From Vicinamibacterales bacterium (lineage in GTDB: Bacteria > Acidobacteriota > Vicinamibacteria > Vicinamibacterales > 2-12-FULL-66-21), in assembly GCA_035699745.1 (NCBI GenBank), contig DASSPH010000102.1, forward strand, positions 1 through 53,344: a stretch of DNA of 53,344 nt, in the 5' to 3' direction. The stretch's first letter is position 1. Every line of letters starts with the position of its first letter. Of the stretch, positions 18,143 through 25,628 are shown piece after piece. The position numbers and the translations under genes were made by a program. The notes under the pieces are model-generated. The model searched no databases and was not told where the DNA came from. It saw nothing but the letters and a program-made list of their open reading frames with translations.

Positions 18143-18780
18143 CGCGACCAGTCCACGTGCGTCTCGGTGGAATCGGCGGCGCGGACCCGCAGCGTCAGCA
18201 GCTGCGATCCGATCCGGATGCGATCGCCGTCGGCGATCGCGACCGGGGACGTCACCCGGACGTCGCCGTGAAACGTGCCGTTCTTGCTGCCGAAGTCTTC
18301 GAGCACCACGCCGGAGCCGCCGACCACGATCCGCGCATGCCGCCGCGACACCGTCGACGCGTCGATGCGAATCGCCGCGTCCGGGTCGCGGCCGATGACG
18401 TGCTCTCCCGCGTGCAGCGGGAACCGCTGGCTGCCCCATTCGAGCCAGTAGAGCGCCGGGCCGGCGTGCTCGCGCGCCGTCTCGCCGCAGAACGCATAAC
18501 CGACGCGGTGGACGGTCCGGATGTAGAGCGGGTCGCGCGGCGAATCGCCGAGCGCGTCGCGGACTTCCCCGATCAGGTTGGACAGGTTGGCTTCGGCGAC
18601 GAAGGTGTCGGGCCAGAGCCGCTGCTGCAGCGCGTCCTTCGACACCACGTTCGGCCGCTCGCGCACCAGCGCGGCGAGCAGATCGAACGCCTTGGTCGAC
18701 AGGTGGATGCTGTCCCCGCCGCGGGTGAGCTGCCGCGCGTCGAGGTTCAACGCAAACGGGCCGAAGCAGATGGTCGTCAT
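18139..18780 (-). CDS. Winged-helix DNA-binding protein with C-terminal FHA domain
   Basis: 213 aa from the ATG at 18780; an in-frame ATG at 18795 would add five residues and neither start has a clear ribosome-binding site. Residues 5-95 form an OmpR/ToxR-type winged helix (LSTKAFDLLAALVRERPNVV, LIGEVRDALGD, IRTVHRVGYAF). Residues about 120-205 form an FHA domain with the full phosphothreonine-binding set: GRDP, STVSRRHAR and SKNGTF. No transmembrane helix is seen. FHA domains bind phosphothreonine peptides, so DNA binding could depend on phosphorylation by the kinase whose start overlaps this stop. The gene begins 20 bases after the transketolase-like gene. Confidence 0.93.
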   Translation of the reverse strand: MTTICFGPFALNLDARQLTRGGDSIHLSTKAFDLLAALVRERPNVVSKDALQQRLWPDTFVAEANLSNLIGEVRDALGDSPRDPLYIRTVHRVGYAFCGETAREHAGPALYWLEWGSQRFPLHAGEHVIGRDPDAAIRIDASTVSRRHARIVVGGSGVVLEDFGSKNGTFHGDVRVTSPVAIADGDRIRIGSQLLTLRVRAADSTETHVDWSR

Positions 18781-18800
18781 GCCCGCCCCGTCCATGGTCG

Positions 18801-21071
18801 CTAGCCGATGAGCCGCTCCGTGATCGCGTCCGCGGTCATGCCGAAGTGCGCCCACACCGCCTGGAAGGTATCCGAGGGGGCGATGCGCGGATCGACGATG
18901 CCGAAGTGGTCGAGGGTGATGCCGCGTCCGCCCAGCTTGCCGGCGGCATACGCGGCAAAGCCGCGCACCCCCGCGTCCGGCGTGCCGATGAGGCCATCTT
19001 CCAGCGTCGCCACGCGCGAGTAGCGGTCCGGCAGCGTCTCGAGGAAATCGCCGTCGATCGGAAACCCGTTCACCACGTAGACGTCGATCGCGGTGCCGCG
19101 CGCCGCCGCCTGGTCGCTCGCCTGCGCCGCGAGATAGCTCGGCGCACCGAGCGTGAGAATCGCCGCCCGGGCGCCGCTGCGCTCGCGGCACCTGGTGATT
19201 GGCGTCCAGGCGTCGCCCGCATTCCACAGCGGCGATCCGTCCTCGCGGGTGAGCACCGGCAGGTTGTCGCGCGGGACCGCGACGATGTGCCCGCCGTAAC
19301 CGGCGGCGGCGTCGCGGACGGCGAGGAACGCGGCGCGCGCATCCGCCGGCGCATAGAACCGGCGCAGGTACGGCAGGTAGCCGAGCGCCAGATTGATCCA
19401 GTCGAGGCTCCAGCCCGAGAAGTGATCGCGTCCGGTACACGCGCCGACGTGCGCGAAGTGCATGAGCACGTTCAGCCCCTCGTTCGTGCCGGTGAGGTTG
19501 CGCTGGTACCGCCACATCTCGAATCCTTCGCGCGCGATCCCCTCGAGGAACGCGCCGAACGTCGAGAACACGTTGAGCTGCGGCTCCCGGCTGCTGTAGG
19601 CGAGGCCGTCGGCGAGGAGCGTCGCCGCCTGCTCCTCGATGCTCATCTCGAAGTGATGCGCCTCGGGCAGCGACTTGACCAGCTTCTCGAGCCGCGTCGA
19701 CGGATTCAGGTCCGCCGAGACCACGAAGATCCGCTTCGCGTGCTTCTTCCCGAGCGCGACGTACGCCGCCTCCGACCCGGCGCGCGGCGACACCGGCTTC
19801 TCGGGTCCCGGCAGCGCGACCGCCGCGGCCTCGGCGTCGGTCAGCGTCAGGTTCGGCGAACCCTTGGCGGGCCGGGCCGTGGTCACCACCATGCGCGGCG
19901 GCTGCGAGCGCAGCTCCTCCAGGCGCGCCGTCTCCTCCGGCGTCATCGCCAGCAGCCGGTTCGACAGCACCGCCTGCGCGTCGCGTCCCTTCATCCCGCC
20001 GTCGTGATGCGCCTCGCCGCCCGGCAGATCGTTCACGTAGAAGAGGCACTGCAGCATCGCCTGCACGTCGCGGAAGCTCATGAGCGATCCGGGGATCCAG
20101 ATCGCGCGATCGAGCGGCACGTCGTGCTGCTGCGCGAGCGCGCGCGCCTCGTCGAGGATGCCGTAGCGGCGGCCGAACTCTTCGATCGTGGCCGGCCGAT
20201 CGTCGGCCGCGTGTCCCCAACCGGTCGGGTAGATCAACGTCGGCTCGCCGTTCTGCGCGTGGCGGAACGCCTCGCAGTACGCCGCGAACAGCTCGCGGCG
20301 ATCGTGCAGGGAGCGGATTTCCAGGATCCTGACGCCGAAGCTGGCGACGATGCGGCGGGGATCCTGGTTCATGATGTGCCGCGTCGTGCCCGACAACTGG
20401 ATGCCGTTGCGGTGCATCACGAAGGTCATCGGCGCGCGGTGGATCGCCGCGGCGTTGAGCCCGTTCAGCGCCTGGCCGGAAATCCAGCCGGCGTCGCCCG
20501 TGTGGCAGATCACGTGCGCGGCGCGGCCGTGATGCGCGCGAAGGCCGAGCGCCAGGCCGGCCCCGACCGGGAACATGACGCCGAGCCGTCCGGAGCTCAG
20601 CTCCGTGCCGCCCGGCACCCACGAGACGTGCCCGGCGATGTCGAGGCTGCGGCGGAACCCCTCGATGACGCGGCCGCGATCGAGAAACCCGAGCGCCGCC
20701 AGCGCCGAGTAGTAGCCGATGCTGGTGTGCCCGTGCTCGATGGTGTAGTGCGAGCGCCGGTAATCCGTCGCCGCGAGCGTCAGCAGCAGCGCCGGAATCA
20801 GCTCGAGGCCGCCGCCGAGGTGATCGATGTCGTTCACCTTCGCGAGCGAGACGAGCGACTCGATCGCGGTGCGCGCCGCGTCCTTCTCGAGCGCGGTCAA
20901 CGCGAGATCCGTCTCCGGACGCAGCTCGCCGCTCGACAGATCGACGGTCACCGGCAGCACGGCGGACTCGACGCGGGCGTCGGCGTACTCGGTCGCGGTC
21001 AGGAGCGACGCGTTGCGAGCGTCCTGGTCGGCGGCGCGGGCGGCGAGCGGATCGGCGGTTCTGGTCGTCAT
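18801..21071 (-). CDS. Transketolase-superfamily thiamine-diphosphate enzyme
   Basis: 756 aa. The N-terminal half resembles transketolase/PDH-E1: HGHTSIGYYSALAALG, then the ThDP motif beginning GDAGW with N 27 residues after GDA (MHRNGIQLSG). The third residue is Ala where GDG is usual. The Pyr domain (about 440-620) has the conserved acidic segment MSIEEQAATLLADG and FSTFGAFLEGI. A C-terminal transketolase-like domain follows (VYVVNGFPIDGDF, VATLEDGLIGTPD). Specific substrate unknown: transketolase (sugar-phosphate ketol transfer) and a 2-oxo acid dehydrogenase E1 are both possible, and no E2 or E3 is nearby. It lies 8 bases after the YyaL-like gene, in one operon with the FHA protein and kinase. 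Confidence 0.8.
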   Translation of the reverse strand: MTTRTADPLAARAADQDARNASLLTATEYADARVESAVLPVTVDLSSGELRPETDLALTALEKDAARTAIESLVSLAKVNDIDHLGGGLELIPALLLTLAATDYRRSHYTIEHGHTSIGYYSALAALGFLDRGRVIEGFRRSLDIAGHVSWVPGGTELSSGRLGVMFPVGAGLALGLRAHHGRAAHVICHTGDAGWISGQALNGLNAAAIHRAPMTFVMHRNGIQLSGTTRHIMNQDPRRIVASFGVRILEIRSLHDRRELFAAYCEAFRHAQNGEPTLIYPTGWGHAADDRPATIEEFGRRYGILDEARALAQQHDVPLDRAIWIPGSLMSFRDVQAMLQCLFYVNDLPGGEAHHDGGMKGRDAQAVLSNRLLAMTPEETARLEELRSQPPRMVVTTARPAKGSPNLTLTDAEAAAVALPGPEKPVSPRAGSEAAYVALGKKHAKRIFVVSADLNPSTRLEKLVKSLPEAHHFEMSIEEQAATLLADGLAYSSREPQLNVFSTFGAFLEGIAREGFEMWRYQRNLTGTNEGLNVLMHFAHVGACTGRDHFSGWSLDWINLALGYLPYLRRFYAPADARAAFLAVRDAAAGYGGHIVAVPRDNLPVLTREDGSPLWNAGDAWTPITRCRERSGARAAILTLGAPSYLAAQASDQAAARGTAIDVYVVNGFPIDGDFLETLPDRYSRVATLEDGLIGTPDAGVRGFAAYAAGKLGGRGITLDHFGIVDPRIAPSDTFQAVWAHFGMTADAITERLIG

Positions 21072-21079
21072 GAAGGGGC

Positions 21080-22498
21080 TCAGTCTATCAGGAGGCGGCG
21101 TGCCAGCGCGTAATGGGCGGCGAGCGGTCCCTGCCCGTCGAGCTGCCGCGCCGCGGCGGCCAGCGCTCCCCCGGCGTGATCGCGAAACGCGCCCGGATCG
21201 GGAAACCCCTTGCGCGGCTCCAGCCTCGACAGGCGGGCGAACGCCAGCGCGGCATCGGCGTTGCCCACGAACGGCTGCCGGCGCGCGCGCAGCAGCCCGA
21301 CGTCCTCGGGCGTCGCGGCGCGGTCGAAGAAGCCGCCGGTGCGCTCGTCGCGCATGTCGCGGACGACGAGGTGCCCGAGCTCCTCCGCCATCATCCGGTA
21401 CGGCTCGAGGCCGCTCAGGTCGTGCGCGTCGAGGAGCGCGGCGATCGCCGCGACGTGATCCGCGAGCAGACCGCGCACGCGAGCCGAGCCGTCGAAGTAG
21501 TGCGCCACCCCCAGCGCGGGCCGGTAGCACAGCAGCAGGACGCGCTCGAACGAGGCGAGCGCTTCCCGCGCGAGATCGCTGTCGTCGAGCGCGGCGGCGG
21601 CCCTCAGCAGCGCGCCGGCGGCGGCGGCATTGCTGTCGACGTAGAACACCGCTTCCGCGTCGCTCCCGTGGTATCCCCCGGCCTCCGCTCTCAGCACGGT
21701 CGTGATGAAGGTCGCGATCGCGCGGGTACGTGCGGCGTCCGCCGGATCGTTCCACTCGGCCGCTGCCTCGGCATACACGCGGAGCAGCGACGCATTCGTC
21801 TCGAGCAGCTTCTCCTGATGCGGGAGCTGCCAGTCGCGGGTGGTGGCGTATCGATAGAAGCCGCCGCGCGCGCGGTCCCACAGACCGCCCTCCGCCATGG
21901 CATCGAGCGTGCGGCGCACCACCAGACGCCAGCGCTCGTCGCCGGTCTCGTGGAACAGACCCATCGCGAGATGCAGCGGCGCGGTGTGCGGAAACTTCGG
22001 TTCGATCCCGAAGCCGCCGTGTTCCTCGTCGAAGGCCGCGAAAATGGCGTCGATGAGGTCGCCGCTTGCCGCTGCCGGGTCGCCGCCGTCCGCTGTCCGC
22101 TCGCCGCTGGCCGCTGGCCGCTCGCCTTCCGCCGGCCGCCCGCCGCTGTCCGCTACCCGCGCGACCGCCGCCGCGACCTGGGTCAGCACGCCGGTCATCC
22201 GCTCGACGGGCACGAACGTACCGCCGGTGATGAGCGCGCCGCTCGCGGTGAGGAAGGCGGTCGTCGGCCAGCCGCCGAGGTTGTACCGCTCGTTGATGTC
22301 CGGCCGGCGATCGGTGTCGACGCGAACCGGAACGAAGCGCTCGTGGATGAGCGCCGCCACGGCCGGGTCGGCGTACGTCGTCCGGTCCATCTCGTGGCAG
22401 GCGCGGCACCAGGCGGCGGTGATCGACAGGAGGACGGGCTTCCCTTCGCGCGCCGCGCGCGCGAAGGCCTCGGCGTCCCACGGCAGCCAGCGGACCAT
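21080..22498 (-). CDS. Thioredoxin-domain protein, short YyaL/SPATA20-like (DUF255)
   Basis: 472 aa from the ATG at 22498, chosen over a GTG at 22504 because TATAGT on the minus strand (22512-22507) ends 8 nt before it. The thioredoxin-like domain (about 1-130) has WCRACHEMDRTTYADPAV with a CxxC, and GGWPTTAFLTASG. The rest is an alpha/alpha-barrel-like region (FGIEPKFPH, GLWDRARGGFYRYATT, LPHQEKLLETNA). Family members are usually near 650-700 aa, so this copy is short. Residues about 113-147 are low-complexity and come from a degenerate heptamer array (22062-22156). First gene of the four-gene minus operon. Confidence 0.85.
   Translation of the reverse strand: MVRWLPWDAEAFARAAREGKPVLLSITAAWCRACHEMDRTTYADPAVAALIHERFVPVRVDTDRRPDINERYNLGGWPTTAFLTASGALITGGTFVPVERMTGVLTQVAAAVARVADSGGRPAEGERPAASGERTADGGDPAAASGDLIDAIFAAFDEEHGGFGIEPKFPHTAPLHLAMGLFHETGDERWRLVVRRTLDAMAEGGLWDRARGGFYRYATTRDWQLPHQEKLLETNASLLRVYAEAAAEWNDPADAARTRAIATFITTVLRAEAGGYHGSDAEAVFYVDSNAAAAGALLRAAAALDDSDLAREALASFERVLLLCYRPALGVAHYFDGSARVRGLLADHVAAIAALLDAHDLSGLEPYRMMAEELGHLVVRDMRDERTGGFFDRAATPEDVGLLRARRQPFVGNADAALAFARLSRLEPRKGFPDPGAFRDHAGGALAAAARQLDGQGPLAAHYALARRLLID
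22062..22156. repeat. Degenerate heptamer array (CCGCTNN) inside the YyaL-like gene
   Basis: About thirteen consecutive 7-mers can be read, e.g. CCGCTGT, CCGCTCG, CCGCTGG, CCGCTGG, CCGCTCG, with one 4-base interruption at 22139-22142. Because 7 is not a multiple of 3, the protein shows a Ser/Gly/Ala/Glu-rich stretch without an exact residue repeat. It lies between the thioredoxin-like and barrel-like parts. Confidence 0.75.
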
Positions 22499-22506
22499 GG
22501 CCACGT

Positions 22507-22514
22507 ACTATAAT
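22507..22514. promoter_or_regulatory. Bidirectional overlapping -10 element ACTATAAT
   Basis: Plus strand 22509-22514 is TATAAT, ending 7 nt before the ATG at 22522. Minus strand 22512-22507 is TATAGT, ending 8 nt before the ATG at 22498. The two start codons are only 24 bases apart, leaving no room for leaders or ribosome-binding sites. The exact reverse complement, ATTATAGT, serves the divergent pair at 48738/48765. Confidence 0.65.
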
Positions 22515-22521
22515 GATCCGG

Positions 22522-23010
22522 ATGCTCGTGCTGCGGTACGCGGCGCTGCTGGCGCTCGTCGTATGGGTGGGCGGCCTGGTGGCGCTCGGCGGAATCGCGG
22601 CCCCTTCGGTCTTCGACGTGATCGCCGAGCGGCAGCTCGCCGACGGGCGGGTGCTGTCGGGCGCGCTGTTCGGCGAGATGCTCGCGCGCTTCACCATTCT
22701 CAGCTACCTGTCGGGCGGCGCGCTGCTGCTGACGCTGATTCTCCGGCGCATTCTCGGACCGCGGCCGCATCGCTTCGCCTGGCGCGCCGGCATCACAGCG
22801 GTGATGCTCGCGGCCAGCGCCTACGGATCGATCCGGATCGCGGGACGCATCGGCCAGCTGCAGCGCGAGATCGGCGCCGCGCCGTCCTCGCTGTCCGAAG
22901 GAGACCCGCGGCGGGTGGAGTTCGGGCGGCTGCACGGCATCTCGACCGCGCTGCAGCTCGTGCCGCTGCTCGGCGGCCTCATGCTCATCTACTGGGAAAT
23001 CAAAGAGTGA
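22522..23010 (+). CDS. DUF4149-like membrane protein
   Basis: 162 aa from the ATG at 22522 (165 aa from the ATG at 22513, but that ATG lies inside the TATAAT). Four hydrophobic segments: about residues 3-25 (AALLALVVWVGGLVALGG), 55-75, 88-105 and 138-156. The layout and motifs such as GEMLARF and EFGRLHGISTALQLV match DUF4149/TMEM205-like proteins, of unknown function. Its TGA overlaps the GTG of the GAF gene (GTGA), so the two are coupled. Confidence 0.78.
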   Translation: MLVLRYAALLALVVWVGGLVALGGIAAPSVFDVIAERQLADGRVLSGALFGEMLARFTILSYLSGGALLLTLILRRILGPRPHRFAWRAGITAVMLAASAYGSIRIAGRIGQLQREIGAAPSSLSEGDPRRVEFGRLHGISTALQLVPLLGGLMLIYWEIKE

Positions 23011-23471
23011 CTGACATCGATCGATCCGATCTGCTGACGGCGATCGGCTCCGCCGTCGCGGCGGCGCCGACCGCCGATTCCGCCATGCAGCAGGTGGTCC
23101 GCCTGCTGAAGGACGCGGTCCCGCACTACACGTGGGTCGGGATCTACCTGGTCGAGGGAGACGAGCTGGTGCTGGGGCCGTTCCTCGGCAAGCCGTCGCC
23201 GCATACGCGGATCCCGCTCGGTCAAGGCATCTGCGGCGCCGCGGTGACCGAGAAATCGACCATCGTGGTCGACGACGTGAACGCCGATCCGCGGTATCTG
23301 GCGTGCAGCGTCGAAACCAGGTCGGAGATCGTGGTGCCGATCATGCGCGACGGGCAGCCGCTCGGCGAGATCGACATCGACAGCGATCGGCCGGCGGCGT
23401 TCGGCGACCGCGATCGCGCGCTGCTCGAGCCGGTCGCGGCGATGCTGGCCGACCGCTTCGACGAAGACTGA
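23007..23471 (+). CDS. GAF-domain protein, probable free methionine-(R)-sulfoxide reductase
   Basis: 154 aa from the GTG overlapping the upstream stop. A single GAF domain covers the protein: YTWVGIYLVEGDELVLGPF, LGQGICGAAVTEKSTIVVDD and YLACSVETRSEIVVPI. Cys76 (GICG) and Cys100 (LAC) sit where fRMsr enzymes have redox cysteines, 24 residues apart, and the surrounding pattern fits that family. Expected reaction: thioredoxin-dependent reduction of free methionine-(R)-sulfoxide in the cytoplasm. A purely signalling GAF protein is less likely. Confidence 0.8.
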   Translation: MTDIDRSDLLTAIGSAVAAAPTADSAMQQVVRLLKDAVPHYTWVGIYLVEGDELVLGPFLGKPSPHTRIPLGQGICGAAVTEKSTIVVDDVNADPRYLACSVETRSEIVVPIMRDGQPLGEIDIDSDRPAAFGDRDRALLEPVAAMLADRFDED

Positions 23472-23474
23472 TTC

Positions 23475-24485
23475 ATGGCACACACCATCACGCTCATCCC
23501 CGGCGACGGCATCGGGCCGGAAGTCACGCAGGCGGTGCTGCGCATCTTCACGGCCGCCGGGCTGCAGATCGACTGGGATCGCCACGACGCCGGCGTGATC
23601 GCCTACCAGCGCCACGGACAGACGCTGCCGGCGGCGCTGCTCGATTCGGTCAAACGCAACAAGGTCGCGCTGAAGGGTCCGGTGACGACGCCGATCGGCG
23701 AAGGGTTCACCAGCGTGAACGTCGGCCTGCGGAAGGCGCTGGACCTCTACGCCAACCTGCGGCCGGTCAGCAACCTGCCGGGCGTGGCGAGCCGCTTCGA
23801 GAACGTCGACCTGGTGATCGTCCGCGAGAACACCGAGGATCTCTACGCCGGGCTCGAGCACGAGATTGTGCCCGGCATCGTCGAGAGCCTGAAGATCATC
23901 ACCGAGAAGGCGTCGACGCGGATCGCGCGGTTCGCGTTCGAGCACGCGCGCCGGTCCGGGCGCACGCGGGTGACGGCGATCCACAAGGCCAACATCATGA
24001 AGCTGAGCGACGGGCTGTTCCTCGACAGCTGCCGCAGGGTGTCCCGCGAGTTCATCGACGTGGCCTACGACGAGCGGATCGTCGACGCGGCATGCATGCA
24101 CCTGGTGATGCACCCGGAGAAGCTCGACGTGCTGCTGTTGCCCAACCTGTACGGCGACATCGTGTCGGACCTGTGCGCCGGGCTGGTGGGCGGGCTGGGG
24201 GTCGTACCGGGGGCCAACGTCGGCGTCGACAGCGCGGTGTTCGAGGCGGTGCACGGGAGCGCGCCCGACATCGCCGATCAGAACCTGGCGAATCCCACGG
24301 CGCTGCTCCTCTCGGGGCTGCTGATGCTCGAGCACATCGGCGAGCGCGATCGAGCGCAGCGGATCCGCGGCGCACTCGGTCGGGTCCTTGCCGCGGGGGC
24401 CGTCCGGACGCGCGATCTCGGAGGCACGGCGTCCACCACGGAATTCACGGATGCGGTCATCCGGGAGCTCGAAAAGACGGTATAG
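23475..24485 (+). CDS. NAD-dependent isocitrate dehydrogenase
   Basis: 336 aa, ATG three bases after the GAF stop. Beta-decarboxylating dehydrogenase family: IPGDGIGPEVT at the N-terminus; the substrate loop FTSVNVGLRKALDLYANLRPV has Ser and Asn at isocitrate-binding positions; then VIVRENTEDLYAGLEH, IHKANIMKLSDGLF, YGDIVSDLCAGLVGG and FEAVHGSAPDIA. Length and loop match the short NAD-dependent IDH (IDH3-like) and not isopropylmalate dehydrogenase. It converts isocitrate to 2-oxoglutarate in the TCA cycle. Confidence 0.9.
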   Translation: MAHTITLIPGDGIGPEVTQAVLRIFTAAGLQIDWDRHDAGVIAYQRHGQTLPAALLDSVKRNKVALKGPVTTPIGEGFTSVNVGLRKALDLYANLRPVSNLPGVASRFENVDLVIVRENTEDLYAGLEHEIVPGIVESLKIITEKASTRIARFAFEHARRSGRTRVTAIHKANIMKLSDGLFLDSCRRVSREFIDVAYDERIVDAACMHLVMHPEKLDVLLLPNLYGDIVSDLCAGLVGGLGVVPGANVGVDSAVFEAVHGSAPDIADQNLANPTALLLSGLLMLEHIGERDRAQRIRGALGRVLAAGAVRTRDLGGTASTTEFTDAVIRELEKTV

Positions 24486-24486
24486 T
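24481..24486 (+). promoter_or_regulatory. TATAGT -10 for acyltransferase gene
   Basis: TATAGT contains the TAG stop of the isocitrate dehydrogenase gene and ends 8 nt before the GTG at 24495, predicting a leader of about 2 nt. Confidence 0.45.
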
Positions 24487-24494
24487 TCCGGGAC

Positions 24495-25628
24495 GTGCTT
24501 CCCGACGACATCACCCAGGCGGTTCTGGCGCGCAAGGATGTCGCGCGCTATCTCCGCGGCGGTCACGGGCAGAGCGAGCTCCAGGCGCGCGAGCGAATCC
24601 ATGCCTACCTCGACGAGCTGAAGACCACCCAGCGGTATCCGATCTACCGCGCCCTGAAGCACCCGCTCTATCCGATCCTGCGCAAGGTGGATCGCATCGA
24701 CGAGCACGTCGAGATTCCGCAGCAGGCGACGCGCGCCGGCCGCGTCATCTACGTCTCGAACCACAAGTCGCACCTCGACTACCTGGTCGAGCCGCTGGTG
24801 CTCGACGACAACGGCATCCGGCCGCCGGTCACCGCGGCCGGGATCAACCTGTTCGGCGGTCCGCTCGGACTGCTCCACCGCCACGTCACCGGGGCGATTC
24901 CGATCCGGCGCAACACCAAGGACCCGGCCTACCTGGTGACGCTGAAGGCCTACGTCGCCGAGCTGCTGCAGCGCAGCGATCTGCTGTTCTACATCGAAGG
25001 GGGGCGCAGCTACACCGGCGAGCTGAAGCCGCCCAAGACCGGGCTGCTCCACGCCACGCTGCAGGCGCAGGTCGAGCACGCGATGATCGTGCCGCTCGCG
25101 GTGTCGTACGACCTGGTGCTCGAAGACCACATCCTGCCGCACGCGGCGCTGAAGCGGCGCTCGCGCCCGTTCGGCCGTGAAGTGGCGGAGATGGTCCGCT
25201 ACGCCGTCGGCTATCAGTCGCGCGCGTTCGTCACCTTCGGCAAGCCGATCGCGCTGCACGGGTACGATCCGGAATCGCGGCGCCAGGTGATGGATCTCGC
25301 GCATCAGATCCGCGAGAACATCGGCACGCTGTACAAAGTCCTGCCGACGGCGATCGTCGCCTCGGCGATGCGCCCGTCGATCTCGCGGCGCGATCTCGAG
25401 GCCCGTGCCGATGCGCTGATCGACACGCTGCGCCACGCGCACGCCAACCTTGCCGTGCACAGCGGCCGCGAGGCGGTGGAGACCGGGACGGCGATGCTGG
25501 CCGAGCGCAACATCATTCACCTGGAACGCGGCGGGCGGTGCCGCGTCCGGGAGCGCACCGTCCTGCGCTACTACGCCCGCACGCTGCGGCATCTGCTCGA
25601 GCCGCCGCGTCCGCTGCGCACGCACTGA
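24495..25628 (+). CDS. Glycerol-3-phosphate / 1-acylglycerol-3-phosphate acyltransferase family protein
   Basis: 377 aa, GTG start. PlsB/PlsC-type blocks are all present: block I VSNHKSHLDYLV (catalytic His and Asp, about residues 92-100), block II GAIPIRRN, block III FYIEGGRSYTGELKPPK, block IV MIVPLAVSYD. The extended form EGGRSYTG and the C-terminal region (HQIRENIGTLYKVLPTAIVASAM) are closer to PlsB-type enzymes than to short PlsC. It should transfer an acyl chain to a glycerol phosphate in phospholipid synthesis. The stop overlaps the proline dehydrogenase ATG by one base (TGATG). Confidence 0.88.
   Translation: MLPDDITQAVLARKDVARYLRGGHGQSELQARERIHAYLDELKTTQRYPIYRALKHPLYPILRKVDRIDEHVEIPQQATRAGRVIYVSNHKSHLDYLVEPLVLDDNGIRPPVTAAGINLFGGPLGLLHRHVTGAIPIRRNTKDPAYLVTLKAYVAELLQRSDLLFYIEGGRSYTGELKPPKTGLLHATLQAQVEHAMIVPLAVSYDLVLEDHILPHAALKRRSRPFGREVAEMVRYAVGYQSRAFVTFGKPIALHGYDPESRRQVMDLAHQIRENIGTLYKVLPTAIVASAMRPSISRRDLEARADALIDTLRHAHANLAVHSGREAVETGTAMLAERNIIHLERGGRCRVRERTVLRYYARTLRHLLEPPRPLRTH

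Noticed and set aside
18846-21113. 755-codon plus-strand frame opposite the transketolase-like gene
   Set aside because: Arg/Ala/Gly-rich shadow of a clearly recognisable enzyme on the other strand.
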